Shown: in pieces, positions 1-10,899 of the stretch
Layout of the letters: every line of letters starts with the position of its first letter
Numbering within the stretch: the first letter of the stretch is position 1
Assembly (NCBI GenBank): GCA_034698045.1
Contig: JAQGAU010000438.1
Location: forward strand, 1 to 28,139
Direction: 5' to 3'
DNA: 28,139 nt
DNA from: Paramacrobiotus richtersi
Taxonomy: Eukaryota > Tardigrada > Eutardigrada > Parachela > Macrobiotidae
Program-made: the position numbers and the translations under genes
The notes under the pieces: model-generated
What the model saw: the letters and a program-made list of their open reading frames with translations, nothing else
What the model was told of the DNA's origin: nothing
Databases searched by the model: none

Positions 1-3000
1 TCCACGGATACCTCCTTCCCCGACGGCGACGAGTCCCATCGTTCCAAATCCCAGCAGACCCGTTTGGATCAGATCCTGCAGTCGCCCCAGCGTCCCATGG
101 GTCGGTCCCGCAAACGCCGGACCCGCTCCTTGAGTTCCCGTTCCAAATATTCCCCGGAGACCCAGCTGCGTATGCGCAGCAAACCGCCCCGGTCCCGTTC
201 CCGCGGAGTGGGCGCCGCGACCGCGGACAGTGCGGGGGGCCCCCCAGAGTCTTCCCAGGACATGCCCGGACCCTGGTGCGGTCGGGCGGCCGCCAGGGCG
301 CAGGGAGGTGGGAAAAAGAAGAAACGCAAGCAGTTGGCCGCCGTGGAGAACGGGAAGAAGCGCAAGGAGGGCGCCGAGGGGAATGGGATCCCTGTGCCCA
401 AGAGGAAACGCAAAGCCAAAGAGGATGTGGACAAGTTGATGTTGTCCGTTGAGCAGGTGAGACATACGAATTAGGGAATGTTTTTTTGCTTGATACGGTA
501 TCATGGCACGTCGGGACTACGAAAAAACAGTTGCATGCTACTTGACCTACTTTCGCAATAGTGTGTGCAGTCGAGTAGTAGAGGGAATGTGCCCGCAGGC
601 CAAATGCTGCTTGTGCCTCTCCCAGACTCCCAGTGTGTTTAAACTTTAAACAGTGAATTGTTGAGTGTTTGAACATCAAATTTCGATCTTTTTTGAACAT
701 ACATAGTTGATTTAGCAATATTTTGTTTAATTTCGTCCAATTTTTCCATCGTTGTCGAATCGGAATTTTTGCAGTAATTTCGCTGGTACCGAACTCTGGT
801 GACTGCTGTAACACGCACTGCTGTGTAAACAGTCGGTGTAAACATCAAGATTCGACCGTTTTAAGAGGATAGCATGATTATCGCTATTATTTATGAATTT
901 TGCGAATGGTTTCCTTTCTTATTGTATCCATAATCAAGTTTTTTCATCTTTTTATGTGACGATTTCGTGAACAGTTCGATAGTTGCGAAAGAGTAGTGTT
1001 TTCCAATTGCTTTGCATAATATGAACAGTAATCACACTGTTCTCTATAAGAATATTGCAAAAGTAAACAGAATAAGTGAATGTCGAAGATTAATGAGAAA
1101 AATAAAAGAGCAAGGACTAAAGTAACGAACACGATGGTTTGCTGTCATTTGTTTACTGGTACAGGCTTCCTTAACGGACAAGGCGGACACACCGTCCCCG
1201 TCGACCTCAACCGACTCCCTGCCGCTCCTCAACGGCCACGCCAAACACCCCAGCAACGGTCCCAACCCGAAACGGTTGAAACGCCGTAAAAGCCGGACCA
1301 TCGCCTTGAAAACACCCACCGCCGTACCCAAGGTCCGTATTCCCCTTTCCTCTTCCCGTAAACTTGTAAACACCTTGTTTTCTCTCTGTAGAAGCCCGAA
1401 CTGGACCTGTACTTCCACAAGCACCCCCTCTGCCCGGAGCATTCCACCCGCAGCGTCCCCACGGACCCGGCCGTCTTGGTTCCCGTGGAAATCCCCAAAC
1501 ATACCCTTTTGGGACTGGTATCGCGGTTCCCGTTGTTGCAGACCCAGGTCAATGCTGTGTGGATCCGCGGGAAGGAGGTGGTCAAGGCGCGGTTGTTTTT
1601 GCGGCGGAGTTTCAGTTATAGTGTGGTGCATCGGCGGTTCACGCCGTTGGTGCCGTGTGAGAAGCGGGAGAAGACCATGAAGAAGCGGAATGTCGAGTGC
1701 TGTGTGCAGCAGCTGTGGGAGCGGAAGAAGGCGCCGCTGACGGGTGGGACTGGGTGAGTTTGACCTTTGTACACGCATAGGATCGGTTTCCGGTGTTTGT
1801 GAACGGGGGGTGTGGTGGACGGTTGTAGATCGTCGTAGATAAAGTGGATAAACATTTGAACGGTGATTACTTAATTTGTAAACGAAATTTGTCCGATTGA
1901 GGCGTTTTGAACTGAATTGCTTCGATTTGCAAGGACTTCACAATGGGGAGTTGGTTGTGAAACTGCGATAGTTCAAATCTTTACATTTTCCGCTGTTAAC
2001 ATCATAGTCGTTGATAAACTGGCTTGTAATTGTCGTGTAACTGTAGGATAGATTTCTAAAACAAAAAATTTTACCTGTTGGATTTGTGATAAATACCTAC
2101 TATGAAAATTGCTCTTATTTGAAATGATAATTACATTAGATTATCCATTGTAAGAGATTACTGTGATTTGAACTGTGAAAGTTATGGTGCTAAGCTGTAC
2201 GATTGAAATGCAAGAAGCGGAAGTATTGCTAGTGTGGCTTGGGAATGTGTTAATCCGTTGCTCGTGGTTGTGGTTTTTCCCCACATGTCGAGTGGTGAAA
2301 GCACGTTATCGGGCTGTTTGATTACGGCACCGGACGTATTTTGTTTACCACTGGGAATTCAGCGTAATTGAACGCGCTTAACCGAATGAGTTGTTGTGCA
2401 GTTTCATTGAGCATTTTAATAATATAGGTATGTGTGATTACAGTAAGTTGTTGGTAAGTACTCTTCGTAATGGGAAATTATCTGAATTTTTCAGTTATTT
2501 AAAATGCACCCTGAATCCGGCTTTTTTAATTAGCAGATTTTTCTAGTGGCAGTACTGTGTAACTGCAGTTCATTAGTGTTTTGAAGATTTTTCGTCTCTT
2601 AGATTTGTGAGCCAGGCTATGTGAGCAACGTCTCAAAATAAATATGCTGTACGTTAACTTGTAAACAGGAAATGTAAGTATCAGCTTTCCAGTTGGTAAT
2701 TGAACCGTAATTCAGTCATTATAGAGTAGAATTTCGCAAATTTCCGAGTTAGATTTCGATCGGTACTGTTATCATTAAAAAGCGTTTCTGAAAGTTTTGA
2801 TTCGCATCAGTAGCGATCTTTTCAAAACGAATAAGCACTTCACGTTGCACAGTTGGAGTCTGCTGACGTCACAGATGCTGCAACGTGAACTCGATTTCGG
2901 GTTTCCCGTGCAGTATAAGTGCTTTAAATGTGTGCTGGTCTCTGGTGTGCCCATTCGCTTCATCTCGGAATTGATCGCCATACCCAGTAGCAGAATGCTT

Positions 3001-6000
3001 GAAGATTGATTGTTTATAGCATGTTCATCAAATTTACCACCAGGGCCATAATCTGCCAAATGCCACGCTTTCTATTTAATCGGTTTTTACGTTGCAGACC
3101 TATTTGCAAACGTGCAGTAGGACACGAGTTTATTGAGAATTACAAGCAGTCGAGGCGTATGTCAAAAACAGACAAAAAAGAAGTTCAGTTGGTTAACCGT
3201 TAACCAGCACTATTTCCAGAAGGAAGCGTTTCCAGTCAGCATTTCAGTACCCCTTGCAGTAGTAGAGTCCCATGTGTAGGGGACATGCTGACAATCACGT
3301 ACTATCACGGGACCCAGTACTTACAGTTGCGTGACTACGTCAAAGCATTTCACAGCTCTAAACGCTTCAGTAACCTTTTAAATGTTACCATAAAAGCAGA
3401 ATTAGTTGTGAAATCAACCCTTCTAACTTGCGTACTAAGATCTAGTAAATCTACGATAAATAAAGAGCTGGAATATATTTGCAAGAAGAAGTGCGTAATT
3501 GCAAGGAGGATCATCTGTAAAGAGTCACATGAAAACCAAACAAATAACGACTAGATAAACAGTTACTATCTAACGGGAAACTCTGGGACCAACTGAATGT
3601 TACTGCAGGGTGGAAGTTCCCTCCCGTCGTCAGCCGGGCAACCACGACTTCCCCGTGGAACTAGAAATCCAATCCTTCACCGTCACCCGCACCACCGCCG
3701 ACAGCAAGAAAGAGAACGACCCACGCAGTCGCACCCGCGCCCCCCACCCCATCTACCGTAACGCCCAGGGCGACGATCTGATCCGCCTGCAGATCGGCAT
3801 TCTCCGTCGCAACCCCCGGGAGAAGCTGTCGCAGGCCATGCTCCCGCCGGTCCTGCAACATGCCCCCAAACGCGAGGGGGTGGTGGGGCTGAGCAACAAG
3901 GTGACGTTGGGGTGTAATCGCTTCCGGCTGGAGGGGTGGAATTTGAATGACTATCTGGTGGTCAGTTTTGAGGCGGGCCACCTGAAACGGCCCAATTGCT
4001 GTGCGTTTAATATTAAGGATATCAAGGAGGGGCTGAATTTGGAGGTCAAGGAGCAGTATTCCATGAAGGTGGCCATGCGGAAGCATCCGCCGTCACAGCA
4101 TACCGAGGTCAGTCGGGGGCGGGGTTGTAACGAGAAGTAGGCAGATATGGCTTGTTGCTTGACAGATTTTGGTTATTAAGTGGTGAATTATTTTTGATTT
4201 TCTGAATTGATTATAAATTGAATTAGTAATAATAACTAATTAGCAATAATAGCTAATTTGTTTGACTAATTATCCTGCTAAAATTTAACTAATTATCTGA
4301 CTAATTAAATTAAAAAAATTATTTGCACAGTTATTTAGCTTATGATTTGACTAATTGTTTGATTAATTATATTAAAAAAATATGTGCATAATTATTTAAT
4401 TAATTTTTTGACTAATTATATTGAAAAAATTATCTCACTGTTAGTGGCTTGTTGTTAGATAAAGTAATAATCACATTTGATTAACAGTCGCTATGTAAAT
4501 GTTTATTATTATTCTAGGAATTATTTACTGATTTATTCAATAATAATAATCGGTTTTTCACTGGGTGATGATAATAAATTATTATTGAATTGTCTAAATG
4601 ATTTAGATCGCAGTAAATAGAAATAATTTGTTTAATAACATACGTGGGTAGAAATGAATGATAAGACCGAAGTGGACTGGTTGCAGTAATTTACGATCAG
4701 TTCGGCAAACTTTGTCCAGGTATGTTCAGCAATTGTGACATTCGTTACGTACAACAAGAACCAGTTAGCTGTTTACTAGTCGTTTACGTTTTATGATGGC
4801 GCATGAGGTTGCTTAACAGTTTTCTGGAAATTACCATGACATTGTTACCCTTGGGCGAGTAGGTTTGTAATCTGTCAATCAGTATGATTACGTACCTGTT
4901 AATTACGAAATTAATTGTCAATTGATAATTTACCCTTTCCTGATTACATTTATTATAAATTATTTGAATTCGTTGATTAAATATTTATTAATTAATAATT
5001 GAACAAATTAATTAAGTTTGTCGTTTGCCGTTGTTAATGATGCAAGGTATCAGTGCTCTGTACCTGTCGAACTTGGTTTGCTGTGTATGACAAAACTCCC
5101 GGTATCGCCAGTTTATGGTACACTTTATGCCTTGATATTTAGGTGGATTACGTGTACGTGCTCGTGTATCCCCCGGGGGAGAGCTACCAAGTGTACGACA
5201 TGGCCATTCTGGAGAGTAAACGGTTGTCCGGTCATGCGTGCCTATTGTGTTCGATGCGGTGTGATTCGCTGGTCCACCTCATCCGTCACCTGGAGGGCCT
5301 GCATCCCTCCGTGGGATGTGAGTATGATCCGGAACACAAGCGGTTGTATGTGTGGTTTGCTCCGGAGTTGGAGTTTCGCCGGGAGCCGGTGGTGGGGTTT
5401 ATGGATCGCTGGGAGTTGGCGCATCGCCACCGCGGAAATGGACTGACGCACTACAGGGAACACCAGCCGGTGATGCAGTGGCTGGGGAAGCGGTTTGTCC
5501 GGCCGGAGCACCGTGTCGCTGGTAAGTGGTACAGTGCATTGCACGGGATGTATTTGGTTCTGGTTGGATGCCGAAAAGGTTCGGATTCATGTAGTAACGG
5601 GGCTGGTCGTTTTCTTACCGTTTAATTTTGGGGTTTCAAGTGCTTTTTTTTGTCACGCCGCTTGTTTCGGTTACCTTCTTGAAACAGTGACCTTTCGTTT
5701 TTAAAGAGGAGGTCTATGGGGGCGTTTGTTGTAGAAAGGGGCCTTTGACGGACGAAATACAGCAGCTGTATTGGCGAGAATAATATTGCTGAGATTGAGG
5801 TGTACGATAACGAAGTAAAGTTAGTCATACCAGGTAAATAATTCTTTTTGATGCCTGTTCCATATTAAACCGAGAAGTAGCCGGTCTCGTAACGGCACCG
5901 TTTAACTGCGTTCCGGATAGATCACTTGTGCTTGGAAAGTGGTCCATTAAAAGTCGTACGAATCAGTATGCAGTAAGGTTGAGGGCAGCTGAATATGGTC

Positions 6001-6928
6001 GCTGATCGAGCTACGATGCTACATGGACCGGAAGCACCGACACCGGAAGCTTTATTTCCGGTGTGAAAATGGTTCTGCTTCGGTATCATGACTGTTTATA
6101 TACTGCATTTATAAGGATAAACGATATGTGCAGTTTGAATGACGCGCTGAGTTATTTCTACCAGAACTAAAGTGTGTTTTTGTGAAGTTTTCGTAGTGCT
6201 GTTGCACTTTTGTACAGACTAGGAGATGAGTTGAACAATTTTCGGCTGAAACGAATAATGACAAATTTGCGTAAGGAATTCTACTAAGAGATCCCGTAAT
6301 AGTATGGTTTACAGAGGAGAATAGAAGCGAGTTTGTGGTAAATGTGCCATTGGATGTGATAGTTTGTTGTAACTTGTGTTGATGCTAGTATCATCACAGT
6401 AGCCATTGATTGCTTGGTCAAACCGGTTGTTTGTTGTTGACCACAGACACCCTGCCCGTCTTCAGCCTCAAGAACCTCCTGACCGTCTTCGGGATCCCCG
6501 TCACCCCCATCCGCCAGCACCTGCACAGCAACACGGTCCAGCCGATCCGCCCCGACCACAAACACATGGTCGAACACGACAGCGACGACGAGGACAACCA
6601 CTGGCAGGACCAGTACGAACACGACAAGATCAACGATTTCATCGACTGCTCCCCGGCCGAGAAGCAGCTCATGTGCCTGTGGAACACGTTCACCCGGCCG
6701 TACAAACCCGTCTTCTCCGTGGGGCTGCGCGATCTCCTGTGTCGGTTCGTGGAGCGGCAGGTGGAGCCACTGGAGGCCGCGGAGGCGTGGGCCCCGTTGT
6801 GTGCGCATTTGAGTGTACTGCGTCGGTTGCGGTGTGTCAGTCAGGAGGAGGCCATGCAGGTGGTGAAGGTGTACCGGGCCGTCAAGAACTGCGATGGGTT
6901 CATGCTGGAGAAGCTGAAGAAGGGGTGA
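1..6928 (+). CDS. SUZ12: SUZ12, Polycomb repressive complex 2 subunit (5' end outside window)
   Basis: SUZ12 is the scaffold subunit of nuclear PRC2, which methylates histone H3 Lys27; its VEFS domain binds the EZH catalytic subunit. Exons read: 1-456, 1165-1332, 1392-1753, 3609-4107, 5143-5521, 6447-6928. All have GT/AG borders and the phases close exactly, giving 781 codons plus TGA. Visible residues 1-208 are Ser/Arg/Lys-rich with nuclear-localisation-like runs (GKKKKRKQL, PKRKRKAK). Exon 3 contains KARLFLRRSFSYSVVHRR, matching the human APIFLHRTLTYMSHRN stretch. Exon 5 carries the C2H2 finger CLLC-x12-H-x4-H (about residues 528-549), the same spacing as human SUZ12. Exon 6 is the VEFS box: IRPDHKHMVEHDSDDEDNHW matches LRPQEMEVDSEDEKDPEW, then EKQLMCLWN matches EKEVMKLWN, and the end LEKLKKG matches MQQKLEKG. 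The fragment already exceeds the human length (739 aa), owing to the long basic N-terminal part. The true start lies upstream of base 1. Confidence 0.5.
457..1164 (+). other. SUZ12 intron (708 nt)
   Basis: It begins GTGAGA after a CAG codon and ends ACTGGTACAG. It is AT-rich compared with the flanking exons. I see no gene or repeat in it. Confidence 0.5.
1754..3608 (+). other. SUZ12 intron (1855 nt)
   Basis: It begins GTGAGT and ends TTACTGCAG, interrupting a codon after its second base. Weak reading frames occur on both strands around 2775-3203, but they resemble no family I know and have no supporting splice or start context. I see no defined element. Confidence 0.5.
4108..5142 (+). other. 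SUZ12 intron (1035 nt) with AT-rich repeats
   Basis: It begins GTCAGT and ends TGATATTTAG. The first third is very AT-rich and contains degenerate tandem copies (see 4258-4440). The rest shows no gene. Confidence 0.5.
4258..4440. repeat. Degenerate AT-rich tandem repeat
   Basis: The word GACTAATT recurs at about 4264, 4298, 4348 and 4410. Most occurrences are followed by a run of A/T ending in TTAAAAAAATT or a variant and then TTTGCACA, TGTGCATA or similar. Spacing varies from about 35 to 61 bp. It lies wholly inside a SUZ12 intron. Confidence 0.5.
5522..6446 (+). other. SUZ12 intron (925 nt)
   Basis: It begins GTAAGT and ends TTGACCACAG, interrupting a codon after its first base. No gene or repeat is recognised inside. 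Confidence 0.5.
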
Positions 6929-7173
6929 ATGAGCGCTCAAAAACGTGGGTTTTTGCATTTAATTGGGGGTTTAATCAGGTGTACTGTTGTTGTCGTTGAC
7001 CACTGCCATTGCTGTTGTGTATTTGGATATAATTGACATTTTTTTTGTATGGTGGATTATAAGTATTTTTTGTCCAGGATTTGTTGTAGCATTTTTGTTT
7101 GGGTGTCCCTAGTTTTTTTTTTGTAATTAAGCCTTCTTCTTTATGTGTGTGAATAAGTTGTGTCTGTATTTTG

Positions 7174-7179
7174 TTTATT
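7174..7179 (-). terminator. Polyadenylation signal AATAAA for CAHS
   Basis: AATAAA reads on the minus strand about 178 nt downstream of the CAHS stop codon. It is the first canonical hexamer downstream of the CAHS stop. This places the CAHS 3' end close to, or overlapping, the 3' end of SUZ12, which runs the other way. Confidence 0.5.
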
Positions 7180-7356
7180 CTTAAAAAAATCGAGTACCGT
7201 TAAGTTATGTACAATCGGAATTGCCATTAAAACCAGTATCAGTTGTGCTGTTAAAAGCTACAGGAAATGTAAAGAATATAGTTTGTTCTTGGAGATTAGC
7301 AATGAAGCAGTATAGTGAAAGCATGGGGCGCTCCAATATGGATGCCGTGGGCGGAG

Positions 7357-9050
7357 TTATTGGCTGGTGCGGATATCGCGGATTGTCGTCTCCGATGCGG
7401 TTATGCCAGCGGAATGTGTGTGGCCAACTGAAAAACAGACCAGTGTTTAAACAATCGCTTTGGGCTGTTTATATTTACTTTTCGGATTACGAGCTTCTTA
7501 GAAAAGGTTTCATAATTACACCCAAAACCTTCCCATGCTGATTGATATATGAATTTGTCTTTTTTTCTTAGTTATGTAACATAACTTATGTTTATAGTTT
7601 TCTCGCCGGTTGAGTTTTATACTTTTTTAATACATTTCCTGAACGTGCAATGCGTTATATATTTACTGTATTTATATTCCATAATGTTTCTTTTACTCAT
7701 ATAAATTTTTCATCTGTTTATCGAGTTTCTGATTATTTTGGAAATTTTTTTTTTTAATTTTTCTGAGATATTTTTTATATATGTTTTTATATATACAGCT
7801 TATATATATATATTTTATATACATGTTGTTTTATATATATTTTATATATGCTCTCATTGCTCTGTATATTTTTCTTAGAGTCACTATGCTATTGTTGATA
7901 CTTATATACGCTACGGTAGATCCGCTCTTCACACTTACCAGCCGTCTTAAAATCGACCTCCACCGACGTGGCCGCCCGGGTCTTCTCCAGATTCTCCTTG
8001 GCGACTTCCGCTTCGCGCAGCAGCTCCTTCTTAGCCATCTTGGCTTCGAGGTCAATCTCGCGTTGCTGGCGCGTCACGGCCGAATCAATGAGACTCTTAC
8101 GGAAGGCGATATCCTTGTCGTGCTGCTTCTCCAGCTCCTTGCGGATCTTCTCCGCCTCGGCCTCGGCCTGCTGCCTATACTGTTCGGTGCGTTTGAGCAG
8201 ATCGCGTTCATGGGTGCGGGCAATGTTATCGGCCTCTTTCTGGCGGGCGATCTCATCGCGGCGCGCTTCTTCTTCCAGTTTCCGGTTGGGTAGGAAGGTG
8301 ACCTCGCTGGTGGCTGTATAACGGGCGGCGCTACCTGCAAGTCAAGCTTGAAAATGACCGTTCGTGGACCGAATCAGTTCAAAGGTCAAGGGAGCCAACA
8401 ATACCGAATGAACGGTAAACGCTGCACGTCCTTATCAGTTAGCAACAGAAATCCACTGCTTGAGGTGCTGATAAGCAGTTAACTTTCGTATCCCTTATGT
8501 TTAAGTTAGTATATTGATCATCGATAGTTTTTATTGCACATTAGATACGCATATAAACAGTGTTGTACCGGTACTTAAGCCATAGAAATGCAAATATGCA
8601 TACTGTGTACAGTACTTTTGTGCAAAATATTAATATACAGACTTAAAGTGTGTAATTCTCTCCTGTTCCCACATGGAACATTCGTTTAAACTACATCTCG
8701 TTACCTGTGAAACCCGACGCCAGCTCCTCCGCAATAGGCTGTACACTGATCACCGGGGCAGGGGCCGCCACAATCGGCGCCGACACCTGGGTGTGGACGT
8801 GGGCCTCATTGACCACCTCTTTCTCGACCACTCGATGGGGCTCCGTGTACTGCACCGGCCGCTGATACTGCTCATCCACGCGTTCCTCGATGCGGCGTTC
8901 TTCCTGACGGGGCATGGCAGTTTCCCTGTACACTTCCCGTTCCTGGTATTCCTGCTTCATCCCCTGGCTGTGGTAGCGGCAGTTGGGCGGGCAGTAGGCA
9001 CCGCCCCGGCATTCCTCCGCTTCGATATGTTGCTCGATACGTGAAGACAT
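7357..9050 (-). CDS. CAHS: CAHS: cytosolic abundant heat-soluble protein, tardigrade desiccation protectant
   Basis: CAHS proteins are disordered, heat-soluble cytosolic proteins unique to tardigrades that form filaments or gels on water loss and protect cell contents. Three exons on the minus strand: 9050-8705, 8334-7939, 7427-7357. All have GT/AG borders and phase-1 introns, giving 270 residues with ATG at 9050 and TAA at 7359-7357. Residues 1-115 are the variable arm, ending [20 protein letters not shown], which parallels the family's [20 protein letters not shown]. Exon 2 is the charged coiled-coil core with [36 protein letters not shown] and [20 protein letters not shown], nearly colinear with Hypsibius CAHS proteins. 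The tiny exon 3 encodes [20 protein letters not shown] and a three-residue end, matching the family's [20 protein letters not shown] tail. The variable arm carries Cys14, Cys20 and Cys24 ([12 protein letters not shown]), unlike the largely cysteine-free members I recall. Somewhat longer than the usual ~225-235 aa. Confidence 0.5.
7428..7938 (-). other. CAHS intron 2 (511 nt) with TA-rich tract
   Basis: It begins GTAAGTGTG and ends CTGTTTTTCAG. The interval 7770-7860 is low-complexity TATATA sequence. The reading frame running through the donor (KCEERIYRS) is intronic, because the exon 3 encoded beyond it matches the conserved family tail. Confidence 0.5.
8335..8704 (-). other. CAHS intron 1 (370 nt)
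   Basis: It begins GTAACGAG and ends CTTGACTTGCAG. It separates the variable arm from the coiled-coil core. Nothing else is seen inside. Confidence 0.5.
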
Positions 9051-9135
9051 TGTTTGAAAATTAAAAGATTGATTTAGAACGTTGAAAAGATTGAACTGGG
9101 TTTGTGTTGTGTTTGTTTCGGTAATGCAAGCGTGG

Positions 9136-9164
9136 TTATATACTGCGCTGTGTGGTATGATTGG
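9136..9164 (-). promoter_or_regulatory. CAHS core promoter: CCAAT box and TATA box
   Basis: On the minus strand TATATAA lies at 9142-9136, about 86 bp upstream of the CAHS ATG, and CCAAT at 9164-9160 lies just upstream of it. This predicts transcription starting near 9105-9115 and a 5' UTR of about 60 nt. A TTCnnGAA heat-shock-type pair lies at 9178-9185, but one such pair is weak evidence. Confidence 0.5.
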
Positions 9165-9204
9165 TAAGCTCGGATATTTCCTGAAGAATGTGGAAACGGC
9201 GGAT

Positions 9205-9690
9205 ATTCAGTGAAACATGCAGTGATTACGGTAGATTCCGTTTTTTCTGTCGGTGTATGTGCTGGTTTTGCCGCGACATGTGCCGTTGTTCGTTGGGGTT
9301 AAATGCGGTGAGTTTGTTGTAAAGATTTTGTTAAACATTTTCGCTGCGGGCGATTTTATTGCATTGTGCAGCACGCGGTACGTTGGATAGGCAATGTACG
9401 GTAAAATGTAGTTAGTTTTCCATATGTTCACCGATTACTTCACAGATTAGAAGTGATCGCTTCCGTCTAAACATCCACCTGGAATCCGTTACAGTGTTAT
9501 AATTGTCAATTTATATGGGATGGTCACTGATGGATCACAAATGAGTAGCATCTCTCACTGGTTCTTCACATTATTATCAGCAGAGATCAGGCGGTAAAAC
9601 TATCGTTTTGACACCCCTTAAATGCCCGTTGCACTGATGCACATAATACGTGTACGCCTGTTTTGGCCTGCTGACCGCTTTATCTTTGCT
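9205..9690. other. Intergenic DNA upstream of CAHS
   Basis: No gene recognised. It could contain distal CAHS regulatory DNA, but I see no distinctive site beyond the core promoter. Confidence 0.5.
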
Positions 9691-9696
9691 GCGCGC

Positions 9697-9938
9697 TATA
9701 TACCGACATGTGCGTACCCCCTTGTCCTGCTGACCTGTGTATCTCATGTACTCTGTATACTGGCATGTGTATACCCTCCTGTCCTTCTGACCTCTGTATA
9801 TTCGCTGTCCTCTGTATACTGGCACGTGTATACCCTCCTGTCCTTCTGACCTCTGTATATTCGCTGTCCTATGTATACTGGCATGTGTATACCCTCCTGT
9901 CCTCTATATATAATACCTGTCCTCTGCATACTTGTTAT
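9697..9938. repeat. 59-bp minisatellite, about four units
   Basis: The word TGTATACTGG starts at about 9754, 9813 and 9872, a constant 59-bp period, each followed by CATGTGTATACCCTCC and CTGTCCTTCTGACCTC or a close variant. A more diverged unit precedes (about 9697) and a decayed one follows. The period is not a multiple of three, so the repetitive reading frames here are not a protein. The same unit occurs inverted at 16320-16485. Confidence 0.5.
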
Positions 9939-9957
9939 TACAGTGCCATTGCTGGTA

Positions 9958-10050
9958 CATTTCGTACCAGGAAAAACTGGTACCAGCCGAAATAACCCGA
10001 GGCTGTCGTATGAGTGAAAATTGGTACCAGACCGAATCGTACCAGGAAAA
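9958..10050. repeat. Short duplicated GGTACC-containing repeat
   Basis: TCGTACCAGGAAAAACT occurs at about 9960 and 10037, and GGTACCAG followed by CCGAA or ACCGAA occurs at about 9980 and 10022. This is a partial tandem duplication with about 77 bp between corresponding words. Confidence 0.5.
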
Positions 10051-10239
10051 ACTTAAATCGTACAAGATAAAAAAAATCAAAAAATACAGGAAAGACAAAG
10101 GGAGCAAACTAAATGTATAAACCAAGAAAAATCAAGGGTATCCAGTCAGGATAAGCGTTTAACTAACCTTTGCCCATATCGCCTCGTTTTCACACCTTGC
10201 TTCCAGCCGGTTTGCTGTCGGGGAGGTACAGTACGTCCG

Positions 10240-10520
10240 CGCATATGCTGCACATCCCCGGCCTTCCCGTACATGTTCACATATCCAAGACCTCCCTACA
10301 TATGTCTGCGCATCCCTGACCTCTCCACCCTATGTCAGCACATCTGGAAGGCCGCGGATATGTGGGAGGTCGGGGATTTGTGGGGACGTATGGGATATGT
10401 GGGGAGGCCGAGAATGTGTAGGCAGGTCGGAGATGTGTGGGGAGGTTGGGTATGCGGGGGTAGTACATCAGATGCATGGCGAGGTCGCGAATGTGTGAAA
10501 AGGTTGAGGAGGTGTAGGGA
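10240..10520. repeat. Head-to-head pair of about 19-bp minisatellites
   Basis: To about 10345 the plus strand is C-rich, with CACATATCC, GACCTCCC and similar words. From about 10350 it becomes G-rich, with units resembling GGATATGTGGGGAGGTCGG repeated about every 18-20 bp until about 10460, then decaying. The left part is the approximate reverse complement of the right, so the whole is an imperfect inverted array. Confidence 0.5.
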
Positions 10521-10569
10521 TGTGAACGGATGTAAGGTTAGCACATCCCCGGAATCGTCAGGGTTCTAA

Positions 10570-10880
10570 ATAGTGGAAGAACGCTGCATTTTCTACTAAG
10601 AAGATAAGTTTAACCAAGAAAAGAAGTTAAGATACAAATTCGAGAAGAATTTGAAACAAAAAAAAGGTTTCTGAAAACACAAACTGAGAGAAAAAGTTCA
10701 GCTAAGATTATAAACGAAGAACTATAGATTAACAAAGAAAACAAAGAATATGAACTGAGAAAATGAATTGAACAAGCAGATGAATAGTTCAACCAGGATT
10801 ATAAACTAGGAAAATAAACTAAACGCCTCAAACTAAGCGGGAACAAACGACGCAAGAAAACATGATAATACGGCGTCACA
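10570..10880. other. Purine-rich, A-rich intergenic tract
   Basis: The plus strand is strongly A/G-biased with weak internal repetition: GTTCAGCTAAGATTATAAAC and GTTCAACCAGGATTATAAAC lie about 90 bp apart. No gene recognised. Confidence 0.5.
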
Positions 10881-10899
10881 AACTGAATTCTGCACAAAA

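Noticed and set aside
69-434. Long minus-strand frame opposite SUZ12 exon 1
   Set aside because: Shadow of the GC-rich coding exon. The same applies to the opposite-strand frames at 1044-1778, 3661-4086, 5242-5544 and 6284-6958.
2775-3203. Overlapping frames on both strands inside the large SUZ12 intron
   Set aside because: No family resemblance or splice support, and the SUZ12 phase closes without them.
7781-8293. 170-codon plus-strand frame across the CAHS core exon
   Set aside because: Antisense shadow of CAHS; its first half is the TA-rich intron tract.
9577-9929. Repetitive open frames on both strands encoding runs such as YRGQKDRRVYTCQYTE
   Set aside because: They are by-products of the 59-bp minisatellite, whose period is not a multiple of three.
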